The notes under the pieces: model-generated
Seen by the model: only the letters and a program-made list of their open reading frames with translations
Told to the model about the DNA's origin: nothing
Databases searched by the model: none
NCBI RefSeq assembly: GCF_040358255.1
Contig: NZ_CP132938.1
Coordinates: forward strand, 4,154,001-4,218,000
Source of the DNA: Tunturibacter gelidoferens
GTDB taxonomy: Bacteria; Acidobacteriota; Terriglobia; Terriglobales; Acidobacteriaceae
Length of the DNA stretch: 64,000 nucleotides
Direction: 5' to 3'
Shown: one piece after another, positions 9,338 through 17,138 of the stretch
Layout of the letters: every line of letters begins with the position of its first letter
How positions within the stretch are numbered: the stretch's first letter is position 1
Made by a program: the position numbers and the translations under genes

Positions 9338-9621
9338 CTACGCAATTCGTATGCCCAAAAACCGAGCGAATAACAGCGTCTGCGATGCATCGACCACCGC
9401 GCCCTTAATATCCTCTGCGTACAACTGGATTCCATCCACTACTGACCCTCGAAGATGCTCGTCGACAAGCTAGCTTTTACTCATCTCGACGTTCCGAAGA
9501 TTACATCTGCGAAATCGAGCTCCGAGAGATCCGTTCCGTAGAAATCCGCGTCCTCGAAGTGGCAGGAATTGAGAGATTCTTGTCGACGAAAACGAGGCCC
9601 ACTCGCTGAAAAGTCTCTCCT
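9338..9621 (-). pseudogene. Pentapeptide-repeat protein, C-terminal remnant
   Basis: Read on the minus strand, one frame gives the pentapeptide-type run ADFYGTDLSELDFADVIF before a stop near 9470. A second frame further along gives SVVDGIQLYAEDIKGAVVD followed by ASQTLLFARFLGIRIA and a stop at 9338-9340, which is the typical C-terminus of pentapeptide-repeat proteins. The two parts are split by a frameshift and an in-frame TAG, and no start or N-terminal half remains. The remnant fills the whole space between the M1-like gene and the permease, touching both. I take it to be a decayed gene. Confidence 0.6.
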
Positions 9622-10863
9622 CTACTCGTACCTGAGCGCCTCAATCGGATCCAAAGCAGCTGCCTTCATCGCCGGAATCATCCCACTGATCGTTCCCACG
9701 ATGATGAGAATTATCGTCGCCACCAAAACTGTGTTTGGAGAAATCAGCAGATGGATATCTCCAGCTTCCGCATTCGATGCAAGCGCACTATAGAACGTAA
9801 TCCGCCCTACACTCTTTGCGACCGCATATGCCAGCGCAATGCCACCCACCCCGCCGACACCCGAAATCACGAGTGCTTCAGCCAGAAACTGCATCAGAAT
9901 GTGTCGCTTCCTTGCTCCCAGTGCTTTCTCCACACCGATCTCTCGCGTTCTCTGCTGTACACTCACCAGCATGATGTTCATCAGACCTATTCCCGCGATT
10001 CCCAGTGTGAGCGCGCCGATAAAGGAAAGCAGCACCTGCAACCCCAGCGAAATAATTCGAAACTGCGTCAACTGCTCCATGATGTTCGCCACAAACACAG
10101 CGCGCCGGTCGCTCGGCCTGTAGCCATGTGCTATCGCAAGTGTCTTGCGCAGCGCCTCCTCAACCATCTTGGGGTCGCCCTTGTAGTCCAGCCAGATGCC
10201 GTCGAGATATTTGGTGTCCTTGATATCGCTCATCGTCGTCAGCGGCACGTTCACCTGACGGTTAATGTCGCTGTCATCGCCCTCCTGCATCTTCGGCGTC
10301 ATCACCCCAACCACTTCAAAGCTCACACCATTTAGCCGGATCTTCTCGCCAATCGGGTATAGCCCCGAAAATAACTTTGTCTTAGCCTCCGAGCCGATTA
10401 CCGTAACGTGCGCCCTTTGCTGCACATCGGCTTCAGTGATTGGACGCCCCGCGGCTAGATCGAGCCTCTGAATCGACTGCAGCTCCGGCGTAATTCCGGT
10501 CACATCCCAGCTAAAGCTATGCAAATCGTTCTGCACAGGCACGGTTTTATCCACCGTTGGGGCGACGCGCATCACCCCCGGCACCGTCTCCTGAATTCTC
10601 TCCACATCCTCCTGCGTGAGCCGAACCTGCACTCCCGCTTTCGAGCCGCCCGCCTGCTCGCTGGTCCGTCCTGGAAACACACCGATCATGTTCGTGCCAA
10701 ACTGAGCAAAGATATTCTCGAACGCCTGCCCAAACCCGGCACCGTAAGCCAGCAGCAACACCACCGTTGCGATGCCCCACGCCATGCCCACAATCGTGAT
10801 CGTCGTCCGTCGACGATTGTGTTTCATCGCCTCTATAGCCTGCCCCAGAATGTCACTCAGCAT
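9622..10863 (-). CDS. MacB/FtsX-family ABC transporter permease (second of pair)
   Basis: 413 residues from the ATG at 10863, which has AAGGA 8 bases upstream and sits 4 bp after the stop of the preceding permease. Topology is that of MacB-type permeases: one helix near residues 20-45 (TTITIVGMAWGIATVVLLLAYG), a large periplasmic domain of about 230 residues, then three helices with the FtsX signature region (RTREIGVEKALGARKRHIL, PAMKAAALDPIEALRYE). No ATPase is fused or adjacent. It is presumably half of a permease pair with the next gene, exporting a substrate or extracting lipoproteins by mechanotransmission. Substrate unknown. A longer frame from 10890 lacks a ribosome site. Confidence 0.86.
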   Translation of the reverse strand: MLSDILGQAIEAMKHNRRRTTITIVGMAWGIATVVLLLAYGAGFGQAFENIFAQFGTNMIGVFPGRTSEQAGGSKAGVQVRLTQEDVERIQETVPGVMRVAPTVDKTVPVQNDLHSFSWDVTGITPELQSIQRLDLAAGRPITEADVQQRAHVTVIGSEAKTKLFSGLYPIGEKIRLNGVSFEVVGVMTPKMQEGDDSDINRQVNVPLTTMSDIKDTKYLDGIWLDYKGDPKMVEEALRKTLAIAHGYRPSDRRAVFVANIMEQLTQFRIISLGLQVLLSFIGALTLGIAGIGLMNIMLVSVQQRTREIGVEKALGARKRHILMQFLAEALVISGVGGVGGIALAYAVAKSVGRITFYSALASNAEAGDIHLLISPNTVLVATIILIIVGTISGMIPAMKAAALDPIEALRYE

Positions 10864-10867
10864 GGTC

Positions 10868-12124
10868 TTATTCCTTTCGCAGTGCTTCAACAGGAGCGAG
10901 CATTGCTGCCTGTCTCGCCGGATACAGTCCAGCCACGATGCCGCACAAGGTCAACGTCCCCATCGCCATCGCAGCCGACCAAGGCACCAATCGCGGCGGA
11001 TCGAACCCCATATCATTATTTCCGACCACCGAACCGAGCGCCGCCATCAGAGCCGCGGCACCGATAATTCCAATCAGCCCACTCAGCGCCGTCAGCGTCA
11101 ACCCCTCAAGAAAAAACTGGAAGAGAATGCTTCTATTCGTCGCGCCTAACGCCTTCCGCAGGCCAATCTCCTTCGTCCGCTCCGTCACCGTCACCAGCAT
11201 GATGTTGATAATTCCCACAGCTCCCAACGCAAGCGTCACGATGCCGACCCCACCCAGAAACACATCCATCGCGGTAAAGATCAACCCTACCATGCGGTTC
11301 GATTTGATTGTGTCCCACTCCTCGAAACCCTCTTTGCGAGCAGGATCGAAGCCATGTCGCGTCGCGATGATCTTGTGGACCTCAGACTTTGCCGTTTCGT
11401 TCAACTCTTCTGTCAGTGGCTGGTATTGAATTTGAGAGATCGAGTCTTGCGGGATATTGTCTCCAGTAATCGGAAAGAACTCCTGCATCGTGGTCAGCGG
11501 AATGTAGATTCTCTGATTGGGCCCATCGTTGTTGCCGCGCCCTACTTTCTTTGCTACTCCGATCACTTGAAACCGATAGCCATTCAGTGTGATCACGGCG
11601 CCCAACGGAGGACGTCCCGGAAACAGGAGCCCAACCATTCTCTGTCCCAGCACAACTACCTGGCGTCGCTCAGTCAGATCCTGCTGATTCAAAAATCGTC
11701 CCTGCGCGATGGGCAGATTCGCGATCTGCGGATAGTTCAGTTCAACCCCCAACACCTGTCCGCCCGCACTCGAAAAATCACTTACCTGCTTCAGATCGCT
11801 GCGATTGATGATCGAGGTCACATTCCGAACGTCCGGGGCCTGTGCGCGAATCGCCGCCGCATCGCTCATCGTCAGCTTGTACGGCCGCATCCCCACATGC
11901 TGCTCCGGCAGCACCGGAATTGTTCCACCCCACATCATGATTACATCAGTGCCAAGCTCGGCGAGCCCTCTGCGCTGCCCCGAGCGAAATCCCTCACCCA
12001 GCCCAATCAGCAGCAACAGTGAGGCCACCCCCCAGGCAATGCCGAACATCGTCAGAAACGACCGCAGCTTGTTGGCACCAATCGACCGGAATACCTGAGC
12101 GAAGATATTGATTAGAGCGCGCAT
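10868..12124 (-). CDS. MacB/FtsX-family ABC transporter permease (first of pair)
   Basis: 418 residues. It has the same plan as its downstream neighbour: helix at about 20-42 (FLTMFGIAWGVASLLLLIG), MacB periplasmic core, then three helices with TERTKEIGLRKALGATNRSIL and PARQAAMLAPVEALRKE. The two permeases are related but clearly diverged, which suggests an old duplication giving a heterodimer. Upstream (12125-12254) there is room for a promoter. The nearest free-standing MacB-type ATPase and MacA-like adaptor in the window are 34 kb away at 44990-47279; whether they work together is not shown by the sequence. Confidence 0.86.
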   Translation of the reverse strand: MRALINIFAQVFRSIGANKLRSFLTMFGIAWGVASLLLLIGLGEGFRSGQRRGLAELGTDVIMMWGGTIPVLPEQHVGMRPYKLTMSDAAAIRAQAPDVRNVTSIINRSDLKQVSDFSSAGGQVLGVELNYPQIANLPIAQGRFLNQQDLTERRQVVVLGQRMVGLLFPGRPPLGAVITLNGYRFQVIGVAKKVGRGNNDGPNQRIYIPLTTMQEFFPITGDNIPQDSISQIQYQPLTEELNETAKSEVHKIIATRHGFDPARKEGFEEWDTIKSNRMVGLIFTAMDVFLGGVGIVTLALGAVGIINIMLVTVTERTKEIGLRKALGATNRSILFQFFLEGLTLTALSGLIGIIGAAALMAALGSVVGNNDMGFDPPRLVPWSAAMAMGTLTLCGIVAGLYPARQAAMLAPVEALRKE

Positions 12125-12254
12125 AGCGTTGGTTGGACGAAAACTCCCCGTAGTTGTCTACGCAGAGTTGCGCAAGCCAGTTCCCTTTCAGCAATGAATT
12201 AACATTGGCAATCTTCGCTCACACAGAAAGGGTTAACTGCAACAGAAGAGCAAC

Positions 12255-12854
12255 CTACAGCGCTGCCGGAAGGACATTCTTAATCAGTGCAGGCTCGTCG
12301 GGATCCGCCTCCGCCTGTACCGCAAGTCCAAGCGTACAGAGAAACCGACGGACAGTCTCTACAATTGGCTTCAGCGCAGCCGCCGGATACAACACGCGTA
12401 CCGCCGGAGCTACTACCGCATCACCTCGAACAAGATTGCCCCGCACTGCAACGCACCGTTCTGGCCTATAAACACAGGACGCCAGATCTGTAATACTCAG
12501 CGCATAGCTCGGCGTACACAAAATCGTCTTCGGCGGAGCCATCCGGTCGATCATGCTGAAGATCTCAAGCTTCGACTCCAGCTCATCGGGTACAAAGTCC
12601 ACCGCGATATCGGCTGTGCGCACGGCATCTTCAACAGTCGAGGCCAACTCCAAACTTCCCGCAACAACGCGTTTGCTTAGGTCTGCGTACGCCGCCTCAG
12701 CCCGCCACAGATTGGCCGGCATGACATCTTCCAGCACAACATCGAACCCCGCGGCGGAACAGGCCAATGCGAAGCTGCGGCCAGCCACACCAGCCCCGAT
12801 GATCGCAACCATGCGAATCTCGAGCGGCGGCTGGTCCGCAGCCTCCTTCATCAT
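12255..12854 (-). CDS. Truncated 3-hydroxyacyl-CoA dehydrogenase-like protein
   Basis: 199 residues. A Rossmann motif VAIIGAGVAGRSFALACSAAGFDVVLED opens the protein and TADIAVDFVPDELESKLEIFSMID matches the NAD-binding domain of 3-hydroxyacyl-CoA dehydrogenases. Normal enzymes have about 280 residues. This one ends where the helical C-terminal catalytic domain should begin, and the catalytic His of the motif LHFFNP is replaced (CVAVRGNLV). It may bind NAD but probably lacks the classical activity. The start ATG overlaps the stop of the 61-residue gene upstream (ATGA), indicating translational coupling. Confidence 0.72.
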   Translation of the reverse strand: MMKEAADQPPLEIRMVAIIGAGVAGRSFALACSAAGFDVVLEDVMPANLWRAEAAYADLSKRVVAGSLELASTVEDAVRTADIAVDFVPDELESKLEIFSMIDRMAPPKTILCTPSYALSITDLASCVYRPERCVAVRGNLVRGDAVVAPAVRVLYPAAALKPIVETVRRFLCTLGLAVQAEADPDEPALIKNVLPAAL

Positions 12855-13036
12855 TTCTTGCTCGCGACTGCCGTGATCACGGACTCGTAGCTAGGCTCGG
12901 CTCCCCTGATATGGTCGGACACGCGCTGGCGTTCCTCCTCTGTCAGCGACGGCAGCACCGCGAGAATGCGGCGCAGCGTTACCGAAATGTCATCAACATA
13001 GTTCATGGTGCGGATTGCTTCGCCAGAGAGAGGCAT
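12851..13036 (-). CDS. Small conserved-looking protein, 61 residues
   Basis: The sequence starts MPLSGEAIRTMNYVDDISV and ends SVITAVASKK; it is charged, probably helical, and has no signal peptide or membrane helix. The ATG at 13036 has AGGAG 9 bases upstream, much better than any longer reading. It lies 37 bp after malQ and overlaps the dehydrogenase-like gene by 4 bp, so the three genes probably form one transcript. I do not recognise the family. The coupling suggests it works with, or sets the translation level of, its downstream partner. Confidence 0.6.
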   Translation of the reverse strand: MPLSGEAIRTMNYVDDISVTLRRILAVLPSLTEEERQRVSDHIRGAEPSYESVITAVASKK

Positions 13037-13073
13037 GCTTTGGTGCTCCTGAGAATTAAGATACCCTCCCAGT

Positions 13074-14669
13074 CTAAACGTTCGCGCCCAGCTCTGCCCG
13101 TTTCGACCCCTCTTCCACCGGCTTTCCCGCCTCAATCCCCTCCGTTGGCTTCTCCCATCCATCGCGATCGGTCATCGCCATCAACTCCGCCAGTTGAGTC
13201 GCAAAATCCGAATGCACCGCCTTCAGGCCATACCGCCAGCTCCAGTTCCCCGCGCCAGCTGAAGGCGTATTCATCCTGGCTTCGCTGCCCAGGTGCAACA
13301 CATCCTGCATGGGAAATACACAAAGATTCGCCACCGATCGAGCGGCCGCACGAATCATCGCCCAAACAATGTCTTCGTCGTGATCGATCTTTTGAAGATA
13401 GGTTTGCACGTTGGTACGCTCGACACCGCTCACATCATCCCGCCACCAGCCCAGCGTCGTGTTATTGTCATGCGTCCCGGTGTACACCACCGTATTTGGG
13501 ACATACCGGTGGGGCAGATAGAGATGCGCCCCACGATCCGAGAACCCGAACTGTAGAATTCGCATACCCGGCATGCCAAAGTGCTCCCGCAGCTCGTCCA
13601 CCTCGGGCGTAATGAGCCCAAGATCCTCGGCGACAAACGGTAGATCGCCAAACACCTCTTTCAGACGCTGAAACAGCTCATGCCCCGGAGCCTTGACCCA
13701 CTGCCCATTGATTGCCGTCTCTTCCTCTGCGGGGATCGACCAGAACGCCTCGAACCCGCGAAAGTGGTCCAGCCGAATCACGTCATATAGTGTCAGCGAT
13801 CGCCGAATTCGTGCCACCCACCAGTCGAATCCGCGCTCCTTCAGCAGACCCCACTTGTAAAGTGGATTTCCCCACCGCTGTCCGGTCACGGAAAAGTAGT
13901 CCGGCGGAACCCCCGACACCCGAACCGGCCTCAGTTCCTCATCCAGCTCGAACATCTCAGGATGCGTCCACACATCGGCACTGTCGTAGTTCACGAAGAT
14001 TGCAACATCGCCCATGATACGAATCTTGCGTTCCGCACAATACCCCCGCAGACCGCACCACTGCTCATTGAAGAAAAACTGAACGACCTGTTCGATCGCG
14101 AGCTCGCGGGCGTGATCGTTCATCAACTTGCTCAATGCATCGCCGTTACGCCGCGCGTACTCCGCAGGCCACTCATGCCAGCTCCCGTACTCATGCATGC
14201 GCCGTAGTACGTTGAACATAGCGTAGTCCTGCAGCCACGAGCTATTGTGTTCGCAGAATCTCTGAAACTTCGCGCGTCTCTCATCCGGGGCATGATCCAG
14301 AAAATTACCAGCAGCCTCTTCAATCAGTGGCAGCTTCAGTCGGAACGCCGCGTCAAAGTCCGCAGGCCCATCATGCCCCGGCAACCCCACGATCCGCTCC
14401 CCGGCAATCCACCCGTCATGCACCAGCATCTCCAGGCTTATCAGCAGCGGATTCCCCGCAAACGCCGACAGTGCCGAATACGGAGAACTCCCGTATCCCG
14501 TCGGACTCAACGGCAACACCTGCCACATCCTCTGCTTCGCCGCCGCCAGAAAATCTACAAATGCGTACGCAGCCGGCCCAAAGTCCCCTATCCCACCGTA
14601 CGAAGGCAGCGACGTCACATGCAGCAAAACTCCCGACAAACGTTCCTGATTGCTCACGTCCCCACTCAT
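13074..14669 (-). CDS. malQ: 4-alpha-glucanotransferase (amylomaltase)
   Basis: 531 residues, GH77. It transfers alpha-1,4-glucan segments between maltodextrins in the cytoplasm. Conserved blocks: QMWQVLPLSPTGYGSSPY-like segment near residue 45, the nucleophile region YDVIRLDHFRGFEAFW, the acid/base region LPFVAEDLGLI, and TGTHDNNTTLGWWR. The ATG at 14669 follows AGAGGGGG. The C-terminal tail after about residue 505 is short and unconserved. In this window it is accompanied by a GT4 glycogen/maltosyl synthase at 36759-37994, so glycogen or maltodextrin turnover is likely in this organism. Confidence 0.94.
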   Translation of the reverse strand: MSGDVSNQERLSGVLLHVTSLPSYGGIGDFGPAAYAFVDFLAAAKQRMWQVLPLSPTGYGSSPYSALSAFAGNPLLISLEMLVHDGWIAGERIVGLPGHDGPADFDAAFRLKLPLIEEAAGNFLDHAPDERRAKFQRFCEHNSSWLQDYAMFNVLRRMHEYGSWHEWPAEYARRNGDALSKLMNDHARELAIEQVVQFFFNEQWCGLRGYCAERKIRIMGDVAIFVNYDSADVWTHPEMFELDEELRPVRVSGVPPDYFSVTGQRWGNPLYKWGLLKERGFDWWVARIRRSLTLYDVIRLDHFRGFEAFWSIPAEEETAINGQWVKAPGHELFQRLKEVFGDLPFVAEDLGLITPEVDELREHFGMPGMRILQFGFSDRGAHLYLPHRYVPNTVVYTGTHDNNTTLGWWRDDVSGVERTNVQTYLQKIDHDEDIVWAMIRAAARSVANLCVFPMQDVLHLGSEARMNTPSAGAGNWSWRYGLKAVHSDFATQLAELMAMTDRDGWEKPTEGIEAGKPVEEGSKRAELGANV

Positions 14670-14773
14670 CCAGCCCCCTCTTACAACTCCAACTTATGAT
14701 GCCAGAAACCGATAAGTCGGCGTCATGCAACAGTCTCCCCATGTGGCAACAGTGATAACGGCACAAAACACGA

Positions 14774-14802
14774 AGACGCCCGAGGGGCTCACTCGGGCGT
14801 CT
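14774..14802 (-). terminator. Rho-independent terminator after ppiD-like gene
   Basis: Perfect 11-bp stem AGACGCCCGAG (14774-14784) and CTCGGGCGTCT (14792-14802) with a 7-base loop. On the minus strand it is followed by a T-rich stretch (TTCGTGTTTTG). It sits 25 bp beyond the stop codon of the 14827-16800 gene. Confidence 0.8.
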
Positions 14803-14826
14803 GTCTCTCTTTGTTTCAGCGTGCAG

Positions 14827-16800
14827 CTAGTTTCCGGCTGGCAACCCCGGCTCCGCTTGCCTCTTCGAGAGCCGGACCGCGCCGCCCTTCTCGTACTTCT
14901 GGGTCAGCTCGCCGATGTACACACGGAAGATCTCCTCGCGCTGATCGTTGAGCAGCTTGTCCTTGGTTGCATTGAAGTTCTTCGCGATGTCGTCGGCAGT
15001 AGGCTCTTGCTTGTCGATCACACTGAGCACAACCCCAACCCGGCCTGCGTTGATCGGCCCCGAGATAGCTCCCTTCGGCAGCGAGAAAGCTACCGAACCT
15101 GCACCGCTCATCGCGCCAAGATCCGGTACCTGACCATCCTTGCCGACGAGATCGCTCGTCTTGAGTGGAACGTTCATCTCTGCCGCGGCCTTCTTCAGAT
15201 CGTTCAGCACCTTCGCCCGTTCGTCCAGTTTGTTCAACTGGGCACTCAACAACTGAGGCACCTGCTGTTCGCGATAGTCCTCAAGAATGTGCGATTTGTA
15301 ATCCGCAAACTCCGGGGCATGCGCGGGCTTCACATCGGTTACCTGGAATACCGCGAAGCCATCGCCTGTAGCAACCGGAGCGGGATCCGCACCCTTAACC
15401 ACGGAGAACGCCTGCGTCAGCAACGCCGAACCATCAGCCAGCCCAGCGATGACCCCATCTTTGGCAACATAATCAGTCGTCACCGCGTGCAGTCCCTTGG
15501 ACGCAGCTGCCTTCTCCAAGCCATTTTTCTTCGCATCCGCGGCCAGCGCCGAAGCAAATGTCTGCTCTGCTGCACCTGCCCTCTGCTGCTCGAGCACCGG
15601 CACGATCTCCGGCTTTACTTCGTCCAGCGGACGGAGATGCGCCGTCTTCTTTTCCTCCACTTGCAGGATGTGATAGCCGAACTGCGTCTTAATCAGGTCC
15701 GAGGTCTGTCCCGGTGCGAGTGTGAATGCAGCCTTATCAAACTCCGGTACCGTCTTACCGCGATCCAGCCATCCCAGTTCGCCGCCCTGCGTCTTGCTAC
15801 CTGGGTCGTCCGAATTCTTGCTCGCGAGATCCGCGAAGTTTCCGCCGCTCTTGATCTGCTTTAGAATATCTTCGGCCTTCGCCTTTGCAGCGGCATCTGT
15901 CTTCGCATCCGAGCCGGCAGGGACGGCGATCAGGATATGGCGAACCTGCACCTGTTCCTTTACCTGGTATTGGTCCTTATGCGCGGTGTAGTAAGCCAAC
16001 ACGTCCGCATCCGAGATCTGCGGCTTACCGCCAGGGAGATTCGAGGTGTCGAACGAAACATACTCAATCTTCCGCGTCTCAGGAACTGCGTTCGCATAAC
16101 GCGCCGCGTTTGTCTTGAAGAATGCCTGCAACTCCGAGTCCGACGGGTTGATCGTCTTACGCACATCATCCGACGAGATCACAGCGTAGTCGAACTTCAC
16201 TTTGGTCCCATCGACTTTGTAGGCTTCGCGCACTGCGTTATCCGAGACCGAAACTCCTCCCGTGATCAGCGCCTGGAGGCGGTTCAGCTCCATATCGCTC
16301 TTCACCTGCGACTCAAAATCGCCACGAGTGGTCTGGAAGGCGCTCTGTACGAAGTTGATGTAGGCGTCATCGCCAATGTATTGGCCGTTGGGAAAGAGAT
16401 ACTGAGCAAACGGTCCTGTCTGCAGTTCGCGGCGGAGATCTTCGTCGCTCACCTGCAGGTTCATCCTGTCCGCCTCATGCTTCAAAATCGCGCGCTGCAC
16501 CAGGATCTGCCCCGCTCGCGGCAAGAAGTACGGTAGCAACGCATCAGGAAAATGCTGTTGCTGCAGCTGCCGGCTCGCCAGCTGATTTACTTCGACGGTC
16601 TTGATCGGCGTGCTCTCCCCAAAGACACGCCCGAAGACGCCAGGCTGTTTGACAGTCGCGTAGACAGACGCGTCGTTGGTCGTGGCGTTGTCAAAGATGC
16701 CGGGCACCAGCGTAATCACCATCGTGATCACGGCAAATCCAATAATGACGGCGAAGATAATCTTCGTGATGCGGTTGTCCTGCTGCAGAATACGAATCAT
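14827..16800 (-). CDS. ppiD: Peptidyl-prolyl isomerase / periplasmic chaperone (PpiD-like)
   Basis: 657 residues. A single N-terminal membrane anchor (IIFAVIIGFAVITMVITLV, residues about 15-33) is followed by a SurA-type N-domain (about 60-250) and a parvulin rotamase domain (about 285-390; VRHILIAVPAGS, FADLASKNSDDPGSKTQGGELGWLDRG, TQFGYHILQVEEK). The C-terminal part is a second chaperone-like region. Domain order and length fit PpiD, which helps outer-membrane and secreted proteins leave the Sec translocon. It is a single gene with its own terminator, preceded by a 338-bp intergenic region. Confidence 0.88.
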   Translation of the reverse strand: MIRILQQDNRITKIIFAVIIGFAVITMVITLVPGIFDNATTNDASVYATVKQPGVFGRVFGESTPIKTVEVNQLASRQLQQQHFPDALLPYFLPRAGQILVQRAILKHEADRMNLQVSDEDLRRELQTGPFAQYLFPNGQYIGDDAYINFVQSAFQTTRGDFESQVKSDMELNRLQALITGGVSVSDNAVREAYKVDGTKVKFDYAVISSDDVRKTINPSDSELQAFFKTNAARYANAVPETRKIEYVSFDTSNLPGGKPQISDADVLAYYTAHKDQYQVKEQVQVRHILIAVPAGSDAKTDAAAKAKAEDILKQIKSGGNFADLASKNSDDPGSKTQGGELGWLDRGKTVPEFDKAAFTLAPGQTSDLIKTQFGYHILQVEEKKTAHLRPLDEVKPEIVPVLEQQRAGAAEQTFASALAADAKKNGLEKAAASKGLHAVTTDYVAKDGVIAGLADGSALLTQAFSVVKGADPAPVATGDGFAVFQVTDVKPAHAPEFADYKSHILEDYREQQVPQLLSAQLNKLDERAKVLNDLKKAAAEMNVPLKTSDLVGKDGQVPDLGAMSGAGSVAFSLPKGAISGPINAGRVGVVLSVIDKQEPTADDIAKNFNATKDKLLNDQREEIFRVYIGELTQKYEKGGAVRLSKRQAEPGLPAGN

Positions 16801-17138
16801 GCTTGACTAAAACCTTCACTTCGCGCGAGAGCCGTTTCCTCCTCGGAAATGGCTGCGTGCCCGGGATTTTGCGTGACCTTGCGGGGAGGTCTGTCGACCA
16901 ACGCCACGCCGGTTGCAGGGCAAGCGACAAGTATAAATCACTGGCCTTTGGAATTCATCTCCCCGCTCTTCCGTCCCCGGCTGTCCATCCATGGACAATC
17001 ATTCCGCTGATGGACACCGGTACATCGCGAAAGCGACCCATAACCCTATGAAATCCAAAGAAAACGGCCACCTCGCATGCATCCTCTGTGGCAAGACAAT
17101 TGCTAAGTTCCTCATAACTATCTCTCTGAGGATCCCGC
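16801..17138. other. Intergenic region between divergent ppiD-like and orphan permease genes
   Basis: 338 bp between two divergent start codons. It must contain the promoters of both genes. I see no convincing coding frame with a ribosome site and no strong inverted repeat. AGGA lies just upstream of the permease ATG at 17139. Confidence 0.6.

Noticed and set aside
14725..15864. Plus-strand open frame of 379 codons opposite the ppiD-like gene
   Set aside because: It runs through the terminator hairpin at 14774-14802 and is antisense to a well-supported chaperone gene.
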